A DNA stretch of 35,972 bases from Fibrobacterota bacterium (GCA_023436205.1 JAEZKC010000121.1:1-35972); one strand, 5' to 3'. Numbered from the stretch's first letter, positions 1 through 8,459 are shown. The notes: generated by a model from the sequence alone, not told the origin. Numbers and translations are program-made.

Positions 1-245
1 CCAAACCTGGTTCATCTTCCCCTTTTTGTTAGGGTTGTCACTTTCGTTCCGGACAATAAAGATAAATTACAGGAGATAAAGAGAGAAAAACAGGTGGGAA
101 CGGAAGGATTTAGAGTGGGAATCTATAGGTGATAAAGCCTGATTGAAGAGTAAATGTTCTCTCACAGATTACAATAAAGTCCACAGAGTAAGGAACAAGT
201 TGACCAAGCGGTAATGCTGAACCGTTTGCAATTGTCCGATTCGCT

Positions 246-581
246 TTAAATACTTCTAATACAATCAAGCATGGCTGAGTATTTTCGTGCCAGATCGAGT
301 TTTTCCTGTAAACGCTCTCTTTTTCGAAAAACATAAACCTGTCGTTTCTCTTCTGAAGACATTATACGGGAAAAGCAACGAGTAAGAGGGCGTACAGATA
401 GGAGCGCCAAAGAATCGTTAGTTTTCATTCGCCAGTCTTTCTCAATGATTTCCCCAGCACCATGAAACTCTTCTCCTTTTACCTTCCAAAATGTATAATC
501 AAACACCTGAACATCTCGTTTATTGCATTGATCAAAACTATTGAATGCATGGACTGGCTGAAGCGATTTAAAGCGAGACAT
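246..581 (-). pseudogene. Decayed unknown reading frame (copy 1)
   Basis: A minus-strand frame begins at an ATG near 581 (MSRFKSLQ...) and reads to about 246. I do not recognise a family. The stretch near 300-365 is rich in charged residues (motifs RIMSSEEKRQ and FRKRERLQEK), as in a helical domain. In the adjacent frame the sequence can be continued down to about 110, which suggests a frameshift. The main evidence that this was once coding is a second degraded copy at 4800-5050 on the same strand. It shares the KGE-x-F-x-x-AGE block, the SSEE block and the FRK-x-x-ERL block, but with stops. The open frame also runs on upstream across the start of the MCE gene, and that part is probably chance. 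Confidence is low. Confidence 0.3.
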
Positions 582-603
582 TTTGATATAAGAGGAATCG
601 GGA

Positions 604-1128
604 ATGCAAAAGTACATGAAAGTTGGCATAGAAATAATTACAACAATTGCATTGGTACTGGTTTTACTATTTGTATGGCGATTGGCTTCCAAAGAACCAT
701 CGTACCTTTTAAATATTAGATTCAATAACATTGGAACGTTGCAAAAAGGCGACGCTGTAATTATCCAAGGCGTCAAATCGGGAGAAGTAAAAAGCATTTC
801 ACTATCAAGCTCCGACATAATAGTAGCGATTCAGTTACCGAAAAACATTCTCATTCCTCAAGAATCAAATTTCCAGCTGGTGAATAATGGTATTATGGGC
901 GAAAAAGCTGTACAGATTACCCGTTCACTTGCAAGTATTTATTATGATGCAAATGATACAATCCAAGGGCAGATACAGCAGCCGATTTCGATTGGAACGA
1001 TTGGCGAAGGCATTGGAAAGCTTGCATCAAGTTATTTAAGTGAATCGATGTCAATTTCACAAAAACTTGATTCGATAATAGTATTGTTAAATAAGCATAC
1101 AGAACTATTGGAAGGGGCTCAAAAGTAA
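604..1128 (+). CDS. MCE/MlaD domain protein, probable lipid-transport substrate-binding component
   Basis: A 174-residue protein with an N-terminal membrane anchor (residues about 7-27, hydrophobic) and one MCE/MlaD domain (about 34-115). The typical pattern is visible: FNNIGTLQKGDAV, then an I-x-G-V-x-x-G-x-V core, LPKNILIPQES, and GIMGEKAVQIT. Proteins of this family form periplasmic rings that carry phospholipids between the two membranes, normally with an MlaE permease and MlaF ATPase encoded next door. Neither partner is in this window. The C-terminal 50 residues are predicted helical, as in short MlaD proteins. The start at 604 follows a GAGGAA ribosome site about 8 nt upstream. Family assignment is fairly safe, but substrate and partners are unknown. 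Confidence 0.75.
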   Translation: MQKYMKVGIEIITTIALVLVLLFVWRLASKEPSYLLNIRFNNIGTLQKGDAVIIQGVKSGEVKSISLSSSDIIVAIQLPKNILIPQESNFQLVNNGIMGEKAVQITRSLASIYYDANDTIQGQIQQPISIGTIGEGIGKLASSYLSESMSISQKLDSIIVLLNKHTELLEGAQK

Positions 1129-1155
1129 TAGAATACCCCGACCGACCAATCTCCT

Positions 1156-1256
1156 AAAACTCGTGATCGATACACTCTGATGACTATTTACAAAAGAAGC
1201 TTCGATGCGAGGAATGTGGCCGGTGACCTGCAAGGCGTCTTCGCCGTTAACCGGCC
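1156..1256 (+). repeat. Dispersed intergenic element, copy A
   Basis: About 95 nt lying 28 bp after the MCE gene. It starts AAAACTCGTGATCGATA, continues CTCTGATGACTAT and ends GGTGACCTGCAAGGCG followed by TCTTCGCCGTTAA. The GGCG-TCTT-CGCC segment is a perfect 4-bp stem with a 4-nt loop. In this copy an outer GGCCGGT/ACCGGCC stem also encloses it. The element matches copies at 8333 (same strand), 4676 and 34914 (opposite strand). Confidence 0.75.
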
Positions 1257-1588
1257 AGAATGTCTTGATTCGTAAATCGGAACAACACTTCGACTCCGGC
1301 GGACCTACGCTCAGTATGAACGGAACGGGCTAACATCACAAAACGACGGGATCTTTTTTCAATCCGCAATCGGCAATCGAAAATCAAATATTCTCTTTTG
1401 ACTCCGGCAGACCTACGCTTCCTACGATCTGAATCTAAGGACAGGCAGTGTGAGCGAAACGGATGGTGAGCGGAAAATCCAAGCCCCCGCTAAAAACAAT
1501 TTCTTTTCAGGAATATTTATACTATAATATACATTCATATTCATTGCGGGGTTTTGAGCCCCAAAGCACCACCATCCACGGAGGAAAC
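1257..1588. other. Intergenic region with a short direct repeat and a probable promoter
   Basis: No gene is seen here. A 20-nt block (GACTCCGGC-G/A-GACCTACGCT) occurs twice, at 1292-1311 and 1400-1419, with one mismatch. A TATAAT hexamer at 1523-1528 lies 61 nt before the start of the beta-helix gene and could be its -10 box, but no convincing -35 box is visible. Confidence 0.4.
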
Positions 1589-4546
1589 ATGCCTCTCACC
1601 GCACGGTTGCGCACTGCCATAGCGCTTATAGCCCTTGTCATTGTGATTATGCCTGCCGCCCTGCATGCCACAACCATCAACTACTCGGGTAACATCTACT
1701 CAAGCCTTTCCCCCACCCAGGACACAGTGGTCTTCACCGCCAACACCACTATCATGCAGGGGGCAACAATCACCATCGGGGCAGGTAAAGTGGTGCGCAT
1801 CGCCTCCGGGGCCACCATCAACGTGCAGGGCGCCATTCGGGCACTGGGAACAGAGAGCGATTCGGTGTACTTTGAACCGCAGACCACTACTGCATGGCGG
1901 GGCCTTAAGCTTGACAACAGCAGTGGGCTCATGGGCCAGGACAGTACGCTTCTTGTCTACGCAAGTATCCGGGGAGCCGACCGCACCGCCCTCACAGTGC
2001 ATTCGTATGACCTGGTGCGCGTTTCACATTGCACATTTTACGACTGCGAGAACACCAATACGTCCTCCGCACTCACCGATTTCCGGGGTGGAGCGCTGGG
2101 GGCCATCAACAGTTCTTTCCTGATCGAGCATACTCTCTTTGAAGGCAACAAATCCATTCAGAACTATATCTACCAAGGCGCGGGAACCTTCATTAGAGGC
2201 GGTGCAATGCGCATCAACAATTGCCGCTACGAAAATAACCTGGCAAAAGTGGGAGGTGGTATCTATGTTGATAACGGCGAATCGCTGCTCATAGAGAACA
2301 GCACCTTTTCAGACAACCGCATTCAGACCGGAAGCATCACCGTGAATGTGGGAGGCGCCCTCTACAGCAACGCAACCAGAATCACCGTGCGTGACTGCAG
2401 CTTTGAAAGCAGCATCAACGCCAACTACAGCGGAGCCGCAATCTACGCGGCTGGCGGAATCCTCACTCTTGAGAGAGATACCGTTTCCGGGTTTCTATGC
2501 ACCAACGGGCCGGGAGCACCTCTGCGACTCTCGGGCGACAGCATCTTCATAACCAACTGCGTACTGAACGATAACTCCACCTCCTATGCAAATGTCCAGT
2601 CGGCACGGGGCGGCGCTCTGAATGTTACCGGTAATGTCATCCGTCTGGTCAATGTGCTTGCCTGTAATAACCGCAGCTATCATTATAGCGGAACAGTTAT
2701 GGGAGGAGCCATTTATGCCGTGGCAACGGAAAAGGCGGAATTCGTCAACTGCACAGTTATTAACAATCACGCGGAAGACGAATCCTTTTCCGTGACGTCG
2801 CAAGGCGGAGGTATTTTTACCGACAGCAAGGGATCACTCTACAACTGCATCCTTTGGGGAAACAGCGCAGACCTGGGATCGCAAGTGCACGGGACAAGCA
2901 CACCCAATCAGTACTTCTGCGTTGTCCAGGGCAACCAGCAGACTCCTCACCCGATCTTCGCCGACAGTGCTTCGGGCGATTTCCGCTTAACGGCCCAGAG
3001 CCCATACATTGACGCAGGCTATATTCTGGCGCCGGGAATCCCCGCTTTGGACCTCGACGGTAATCCACGTTCCGTGCATCATGGAGTGGATGTGGGTGCA
3101 TACGAATTTCAGGGCGAGCGGCCGGAGGGGCTGATGGGTTTCTTCAATAAGGACACTCTTCTTGGGCCCGGTGAGTACGAAGTGAAATCGCCTCGTCTCA
3201 TGGTGCTTGATGGCAAGGTGCTGCGCGTCGCTTCCGGAGCGATTCTGCGTTTCCCCTCGGGGACATCGCTCGATGTGTACGGCTCTCTACGTACCGAAGG
3301 CAGTGAGAGTGAGCCGGTGGTATTGACAGCATCACAAACCAGCTGGCTGGGTATTAACTTTTATTCAAGGAGCCGCAGCGATCTTCCACGCGCAGACAGT
3401 TCAATCGTGAGAGGGTGTATTCTAGAGAAGGCAGCCGGTTCTGCCGCCACGGTGAATTCCTATACCCGAGTTCTATTCCAGAATACCGTTTTACGGGATA
3501 TGAATCAGACCAACGGTATCTACGTGGCTGGCCAGGGCAGCGTGGTCGTGGATTCCTGCCTCTTCAAGGGCCTTAACTGGGTCGGTGTGACATCAACCAG
3601 CAACATCTATCTTTCCAACGATGCCCGGCTTGAAGGTCGGGGCAGTGTTCTTGACAGCACAATAGGAGGCATTCAGTCATCAGGCGACATGCACATTGAC
3701 GGTTGGAAAATTGGTAAAGGTTCAATATTCAGCGGGGCGGGTAACCTTACCATCCGCAATTCCATTCTGGACAGTGCCTATATAAATGCCTCCGGGACAA
3801 GAGTATCAATTATCAATTCCATAGTGGCCAGGGTGCAGGGGACCACTCCTGCCGTGAGCAGCACTTCTGGCGATCTGTTTATCATCAACTCGGCAATTCT
3901 GAACAACGCCTATTACGGTGTCAATGCCCGGGTGACCGCGGCAGACTCTCTTTTCGTGCGCAATAGCATTCTCTGGAACAACTACGGCGGGGATGGAGTG
4001 CCCCAGATGCAGATCACCGGCTCTGCCGCTCCCTTTGTCTCATTCTCCTGTGTACACAACGGCTGGTCCGGTACAGAGAACCTGTCGGTGGATCCCCAGA
4101 TCAGCGGTGATGCCCCCGGTTCCTACCAGATCGCATTCGCAAGCCCGTGTGTAAATGCAGGTGACACCACAGGGATTTTATCACTCCTTCCCTCAAAAGA
4201 CCTGCTCGGCGAACATCGCATCCGTAATGGACGCATCGATATAGGTCCGTGGGAATACCAGACTGGGGCAATATGGGATGATTTTCCCACATCCATCGGC
4301 ATGAAGCAAACAGGCGCTGTAGCTTTCAGCCGATCCATTAAGCTTATCCCCGGAGCGCAGGCATCCCTTTACTTTGACGGATGGGGCAAGGGGGCATCCT
4401 TTACGGTTGCAGACATGCGGGGGAGAATCGTCCTGAGCGGCTCAATCGTAAGCGGCAGTATCAAGGCAAGGATTCCGGCGGGAATGTATGTGGTGAGTGC
4501 ACGTGATGGCAGTGCAAAGATGTGCAAACGGATTCTTATGAAGTGA
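1589..4546 (+). CDS. Large secreted right-handed beta-helix protein with choice-of-anchor-Q-like motifs and T9SS-like C-terminal tail
   Basis: 985 residues from the ATG at 1589, chosen over an upstream in-frame GTG at 1463 because GGAGGA sits 4 nt before it and a clean signal peptide follows (MPLTARLRTAIALIALVIVI, cleavage after ALHA). The body is made of repeated short strands rich in N, S, G and I (patterns such as GGGIYVDNGESLLIENSTFS), typical of parallel beta-helix or pectate-lyase-like folds. Two modules each end in a segment like those of choice-of-anchor-Q proteins (PYIDAGY...GVDVGAYEFQG near 3000-3114; PCVNAGD...IDIGPWEYQ near 4140-4263). The last 60 residues (FTVADMRGRIVLSG, then GMYVVSARDG and a basic end) resemble type IX secretion sorting domains. 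No catalytic site is recognised, so adhesion or polysaccharide binding is as likely as lysis. GC content is visibly higher than in the flanks. Confidence 0.8.
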   Translation: MPLTARLRTAIALIALVIVIMPAALHATTINYSGNIYSSLSPTQDTVVFTANTTIMQGATITIGAGKVVRIASGATINVQGAIRALGTESDSVYFEPQTTTAWRGLKLDNSSGLMGQDSTLLVYASIRGADRTALTVHSYDLVRVSHCTFYDCENTNTSSALTDFRGGALGAINSSFLIEHTLFEGNKSIQNYIYQGAGTFIRGGAMRINNCRYENNLAKVGGGIYVDNGESLLIENSTFSDNRIQTGSITVNVGGALYSNATRITVRDCSFESSINANYSGAAIYAAGGILTLERDTVSGFLCTNGPGAPLRLSGDSIFITNCVLNDNSTSYANVQSARGGALNVTGNVIRLVNVLACNNRSYHYSGTVMGGAIYAVATEKAEFVNCTVINNHAEDESFSVTSQGGGIFTDSKGSLYNCILWGNSADLGSQVHGTSTPNQYFCVVQGNQQTPHPIFADSASGDFRLTAQSPYIDAGYILAPGIPALDLDGNPRSVHHGVDVGAYEFQGERPEGLMGFFNKDTLLGPGEYEVKSPRLMVLDGKVLRVASGAILRFPSGTSLDVYGSLRTEGSESEPVVLTASQTSWLGINFYSRSRSDLPRADSSIVRGCILEKAAGSAATVNSYTRVLFQNTVLRDMNQTNGIYVAGQGSVVVDSCLFKGLNWVGVTSTSNIYLSNDARLEGRGSVLDSTIGGIQSSGDMHIDGWKIGKGSIFSGAGNLTIRNSILDSAYINASGTRVSIINSIVARVQGTTPAVSSTSGDLFIINSAILNNAYYGVNARVTAADSLFVRNSILWNNYGGDGVPQMQITGSAAPFVSFSCVHNGWSGTENLSVDPQISGDAPGSYQIAFASPCVNAGDTTGILSLLPSKDLLGEHRIRNGRIDIGPWEYQTGAIWDDFPTSIGMKQTGAVAFSRSIKLIPGAQASLYFDGWGKGASFTVADMRGRIVLSGSIVSGSIKARIPAGMYVVSARDGSAKMCKRILMK

Positions 4547-4675
4547 TTCGGTGGCTCAGGGGTCTTCCCGGGGTTTTCATAACAGAGGATCAGGTGAGTA
4601 TATTTTCGCGGCAAGACCATATAGTCGAGCCGAGACATAAAATGTGTCAACACTAATCTTCTCGCAATTTTCATG

Positions 4676-4772
4676 TTAACGGCGAAGACGCCTTATAGAG
4701 CACGCAGTACAGTTCCTCACATTGAAGCTTTATCGAAGATAGCCATCGGAGTCTATCAATCATGAAAAGTTT
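4676..4772 (-). repeat. Dispersed intergenic element, copy C
   Basis: Inverted copy of the element described at 1156. Read on the minus strand it ends with AAGGCGTCTTCGCCGTTAA and begins with a diverged form of the CGTGATCGATAGACTC block (here CATGATTGATAGACTCC). The hairpin end is fully conserved, while the middle third has drifted. It lies 130 bp after the beta-helix gene, on the opposite strand. Confidence 0.65.
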
Positions 4773-4799
4773 AAGAGGATATCAACCGGAAGAAGAGGA

Positions 4800-5050
4800 A
4801 GAGTTCTCTCACAGAGTCAGACGGAAGCTCACAGAGCAGGAGTTCTTTGCATCTTTCCAAACGTTCACCCTCTTTTCGAAAAGCACAAGCCGGTTATTAC
4901 TCTTCTGAAGATATCATACGAGAAGGGGTAAAGATACTGCTTCTCCTGCCGCCTCAAACAATTCTCCTTTAGCGACGCCCTCCCGCATAACTCACCATTG
5001 CCAGCTATAATCTCCTGTAATGCCCTCAATACAGATATGTAGAATCCGCA
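4800..5050 (-). pseudogene. Decayed unknown reading frame (copy 2)
   Basis: A minus-strand segment homologous to the frame at 246-581. Shared blocks are a tyrosine/tryptophan patch (GDYSWQW here, DYTFWK there), KGELFEAAGE versus KGEEFHGAGE, SSEE, and FRK-x-x-ERL. In-frame stops and a deletion of about 60-80 nt relative to copy 1 make it non-functional. A block around TTCTCTCACAGA is also shared (about 155-168 and 4803-4815). Neither copy matches a family I know. Confidence 0.3.
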
Positions 5051-5332
5051 TCACTGCACAACAAATATGTGGCGGTTTGTGTTGTCGCAGCGATCCACAA
5101 TTCATACCTCCAAGACCATATCACTTAACTGAATCACTTGTCTGGATACCGCAAATGCTTAGAAAATCAAGCTATTGCAACTTATGCAGATAACAGAAAC
5201 TTTTCCGGGCAGGAATGTTTATCTTGTTGGCATGAGAATTGTGCTAGTGGGATGTGTCAAATGATAGAGATTACGATTGCGGATGTCGTTGTATAACAAA
5301 ATGCATAGGGCAAAGCCGGCACGACCTTCATT
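5051..5332. other. Intergenic stretch, nothing recognised
   Basis: No open frame with family resemblance, no clear promoter and no terminator. Together with the flanking remnants it makes up a gene-poor interval of about 1 kb between the beta-helix gene and modA. Confidence 0.4.
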
Positions 5333-5540
5333 AGCCATGTATCTGCTATGAGGGCTATACCGGGGAAGGCAACAATACGCTCTTCAAGTATATCGGCGAT
5401 GACAATGCCCTCATTAATGGTGTGAACTGGTATCTGCTGAGGACAAACTAAAAGCGGCAGTGCATTCTATATATCAGGATGGAGATGCAGCTCCCAACAA
5501 GGGTAACATTGTTGGACTTGGATTCCAATACAGACTGTAA
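5333..5540 (+). pseudogene. Frameshifted C-terminal remnant of an outer-membrane porin
   Basis: Two overlapping frames join into the tail of a beta-barrel. The first, 5333 to about 5435, reads GYTGEGNNTLFKYIGDDNAL then INGVNWYL. The second runs from about 5440 to the stop at 5538 and reads DKLKAAVHSIYQDGD then NIVGLGFQYRL. The GVNWYL motif followed by alternating residues and an aromatic-rich final strand is typical of phosphate-selective (OprO/OprP-type) porins. The remainder of the gene is absent. It ends 36 bp before modA, so a porin may once have been linked to the oxyanion importer. Confidence 0.5.
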
Positions 5541-5576
5541 TCTGTCAGTTATACTTTTTAAATAAGGAATTTAATC

Positions 5577-6347
5577 ATGGAAAAAAGTTTTCTTCCGATT
5601 GCGCTCTCTGTAGCGCTGATAGTGGTGATGGGATCGGGGGCTGAACCCAAAAAAGAAACGATGATGCTCTTTGCCGCCGCAAGTCTTGTTAATGTGCTTG
5701 GTGAGCTTGAAGATTCGTTTACTGTTAAGCATCCGGTCGTCATTAAAACAAATGCAGCCTCCTCGGGCACACTCGCCCGCCAAATATCCCAGGGTATCAC
5801 ACCAGAGGTGTTCATATCTGCCAGTGAAACCTGGGTACACTATCTTGACAGCTTGAGTTTAGTTCAGGAAAGATCAATCACCAGCATAGCGTTTAATCAG
5901 CTCGTACTCATCACTCCAAACACCGGCACCAAAAGCAACATTGCCATAGACTCATCACTCAATCTCCTCCCCCTTTTGGGGAGCGGAAGACTCTCCATGG
6001 GTGATCCCGCCCATGTTCCTGCGGGAAAGTATGCGCAACAGGCCCTTGAATATTTCGGTTGGTATGATAAGCTGCGCCCGCGCATGCTGCCGGCGAAGGA
6101 TGTCCGCTCGGCATTGATGGTTGTTGAGATGGGAGAGTCACCTCTGGGAATCGTTTATCGAACCGATGCTCAGAAGTCAAAGAAGGTACGGGTGGCGGGC
6201 GTTTTCCCATCATCAACGCACAAGCCAATTGTCTATATCGGCGCCCTGTGTAAAGAGTCCTCTGCGGGAAAAGCATTTCTTGACTATATCAACGATCCCG
6301 CAACTGATGCAATATGGCAACGCTATGGCTTTGTCAGAAATAGATAG
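5577..6347 (+). CDS. modA: Molybdate ABC transporter, periplasmic substrate-binding protein ModA
   Basis: 256 residues. A hydrophobic signal segment (about 5-21) lacks an obvious lipobox, so a soluble periplasmic protein is likely. Ligand-site motifs of the molybdate/tungstate-binding family are present: AAASL (33-37), NAASSGTLARQI (59-70) and VFISASETWVHYL (78-90). The conserved hinge and C-terminal part near YFGWYDKLRPRMLPAKDVRS and GESPLGIVYRTDA also fits. The start at 5577 follows AAGGAA about 9 nt upstream. The gene is immediately followed by modB and modC, so it heads a molybdate import operon. Tungstate as a second ligand cannot be excluded. No ModE-type operator was found upstream. 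Confidence 0.93.
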   Translation: MEKSFLPIALSVALIVVMGSGAEPKKETMMLFAAASLVNVLGELEDSFTVKHPVVIKTNAASSGTLARQISQGITPEVFISASETWVHYLDSLSLVQERSITSIAFNQLVLITPNTGTKSNIAIDSSLNLLPLLGSGRLSMGDPAHVPAGKYAQQALEYFGWYDKLRPRMLPAKDVRSALMVVEMGESPLGIVYRTDAQKSKKVRVAGVFPSSTHKPIVYIGALCKESSAGKAFLDYINDPATDAIWQRYGFVRNR

Positions 6348-6362
6348 GTGCGGCGGTCAATC

Positions 6363-7055
6363 ATGAGTGCATTCCTCCACTTTAACAATGCCGAACTCAG
6401 TGCGTTTTACCTCTCGATAAAGGTGGCCCTGTACAGTTCTCTTACAGCATTGCCGCTTGCGATTGGTATCGGGTATGGCATTGCGCGCTTCTCATTTCGG
6501 GGTAAATCGGTTGTCGAAAGCATTTTGCATTTACCCCTGGTCATGCCACCTGTGACTACGGGTTATCTGCTGTTGCTTTTTCTGGGAACGCAGGGCCCGG
6601 TCGGGAGAGTGCTATATGAAGTCTTCGGTATACGACTGCCTTTTACATTTGCCGCAGCCGTGATATCATCCATTATCGTGTCCTTCCCCTTAATGGTGCG
6701 CTCAATTCGCATTGCAATGGAAATGGGGCAGCAAGATCTGGAGGAAGCATCATACATGTTGGGGCATGGACCGGTATTTACATTTTCCAAGATAACGTTG
6801 CCACTGGCCGTTCCCGGGATAATATCCGGTTTCATTCTTGCATTTGCCCGATCGCTGGGGGAATTCGGTGCAACCATAACCTTTGCCGGCAATATTGAAG
6901 GCGAAACGCAAACGGTGCCGCTTGCGATCTATGCCCACATGCAGGTGCCCGGCATGGAGGGGGCAACATTGCGTCTGGTGATGGTGTCGGCACTGATTGC
7001 CCTGGCAGCGATGATTATTGCAGAGTGGTTACTCAAACGGATGAAACAGATATGA
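6363..7055 (+). CDS. modB: Molybdate ABC transporter permease ModB
   Basis: About 230 residues, an inner-membrane permease with five or more hydrophobic helices. The family signature HLPLVMPPVTTGYLLL and the EAA loop (EEASYMLGHGP...ITLPLAVPGI) that docks on the ATPase are both clear. SLGEFGATITFAGNI is the typical later segment. I prefer the ATG at 6363, which gives the usual short N-terminus. The frame opens with GTG at 6348, directly after the modA stop, and would add five residues. The end overlaps modC by the four bases ATGA, which implies translational coupling. Confidence 0.93.
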   Translation: MSAFLHFNNAELSAFYLSIKVALYSSLTALPLAIGIGYGIARFSFRGKSVVESILHLPLVMPPVTTGYLLLLFLGTQGPVGRVLYEVFGIRLPFTFAAAVISSIIVSFPLMVRSIRIAMEMGQQDLEEASYMLGHGPVFTFSKITLPLAVPGIISGFILAFARSLGEFGATITFAGNIEGETQTVPLAIYAHMQVPGMEGATLRLVMVSALIALAAMIIAEWLLKRMKQI

Positions 7056-8134
7056 TTAGTATCAATATACTACTACAGAGAAAATCATTTGACCTCTCTA
7101 TTAATGAATCATTCGGGAAAGGCATAACCGGGGTTTTCGGTCCCAGTGGTTCAGGTAAAAGCTCGCTTCTCAATGCAGTGGCAGGCTTGACAAAGCCCGA
7201 AATGGGGTACATAAAAATAAATGGTCGTGAGGTTTTCAATGCAGCAACCAACAAAAGTGTGCCTGTCCATCAGCGGCGTATCGGCTATGTATTTCAGGAC
7301 GGCCGTCTTTTTCCTCACATGACAGTTGAGAATAATCTGCGTTATGGAATGAACAAACGTCGTGATCAAACACTTGGTTTTGAAGAGGTGGTCGATCTAT
7401 TGAAAGTCGGCCATATCTTGACCAGCAAGCCATCAGTAATATCGGGCGGAGAATATCAGCGGGTGGCGCTGGGTCGGGCACTGCTCTCCTCGCCACAGGC
7501 ATTATTACTCGATGAGCCATTCTCCGCAGTCGATGCAGGGCTGCGCAGTCAAATTATTCCATATCTGTGGGATCTGCACAAGCGGATTTCGATACCGATG
7601 CTCGTTGTCAGTCACGAAATCACCGATTTGCTTAAATTGACAAACAGGTTGTGCATTCTGAAGGCTGGCCGCTGCGTTGGGCACGGTGAGTATGAATCTT
7701 TGCTTGGCACTGCGGCAATTATCGAGCTGCTCAGTAATGTGAGTGTACCAAATGCCATTGCTCTCAAGGTGAAAACCATCGATGCAGCCGGAGGTCTGGC
7801 CACCCTTACTACAGAGGACCAGAAGTGCAGTATCCGAGTCGTGAGCGAGCGGTGCAAGAAGCACTACCGCTGCGGTGATGAGGTCAAAATTTTCCTCAAA
7901 TCTGATGATATCTCGCTTTCACTGAACAGGGTATCGGGTTCTACATTTCAGAACCAACTCGAGGGAACTGTGGTTGCAATCCAGGAGCGGGATTCGACAT
8001 GCCTCTGCCTTATTGATGTGGGCTTTCGGTTGGTCGTGGAAATAACAGGCGATTCATGTAGACGCATGCAGCTGGAGCCGGGCTCTCGAGTATGGTCGCT
8101 TTTTAAATCCATTGCCATCGATGTTGCATCGTAA
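7052..8134 (+). CDS. modC: Molybdate ABC transporter ATPase ModC
   Basis: 360 residues from the ATG at 7052, inside the modB stop (ATGA overlap). Walker A is GPSGSGKS (30-37), the Q-loop is at FQDGR (81-85), the signature is SGGEYQ (131-136), Walker B is LLLDEP (151-156), and the switch histidine is in VVSHE (185-189). The C-terminal part (about 285-355, around LEGTVVAIQERDS...VEITGDS) fits the Mop/TOBE molybdate-binding domain typical of ModC, which separates it from sulfate and phosphate ATPases. It powers import through ModB of molybdate delivered by ModA. No terminator is evident after it. Confidence 0.93.
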   Translation: MISINILLQRKSFDLSINESFGKGITGVFGPSGSGKSSLLNAVAGLTKPEMGYIKINGREVFNAATNKSVPVHQRRIGYVFQDGRLFPHMTVENNLRYGMNKRRDQTLGFEEVVDLLKVGHILTSKPSVISGGEYQRVALGRALLSSPQALLLDEPFSAVDAGLRSQIIPYLWDLHKRISIPMLVVSHEITDLLKLTNRLCILKAGRCVGHGEYESLLGTAAIIELLSNVSVPNAIALKVKTIDAAGGLATLTTEDQKCSIRVVSERCKKHYRCGDEVKIFLKSDDISLSLNRVSGSTFQNQLEGTVVAIQERDSTCLCLIDVGFRLVVEITGDSCRRMQLEPGSRVWSLFKSIAIDVAS

Positions 8135-8332
8135 TTAAACGCATTCTTTGCCACACGTGACACACCACATACTTTTCTATTCGTGAATAATCTTTTATCC
8201 GCTCTTGACTTTAGGTCTCTCTTACTCATCAGCGTATTGTTACCTGCCAACCACCTTTTGGTCCACTTTTCCGGTGAAGTCAGGTCATGGCGGTTGATCA
8301 ATCTCAATGTAGACCTCACCATGTAAAATCCC

Positions 8333-8426
8333 AAAACTCGTGATCGATAGACTCTGATGACTATCTAAGAAGAGACTTCAATGCGGGGAGCTTGACCGGT
8401 GACCTGCAAGGCGTCTACGCCGTTAA
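8333..8426 (+). repeat. Dispersed intergenic element, copy B
   Basis: The best match to copy A: AACTCGTGATCGATA, CTCTGATGACTAT and GGTGACCTGCAAGGCG are shared almost exactly. The hairpin loop is TCTA here instead of TCTT while both GGCG and CGCC arms are intact, a change confined to the loop. It lies about 200 bp after modC on the same strand and ends 34 bp before the promoter of the histidine kinase gene. Confidence 0.75.
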
Positions 8427-8459
8427 CAAAACTCGATTGTTTCACCATGCTGCCGATTA

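Noticed and set aside
5285..5330. Sequence resembling an integron attC site (TATAACAAAATGC)
   Set aside because: Only a short likeness. There is no second core site, no integrase and no cassette arrangement.
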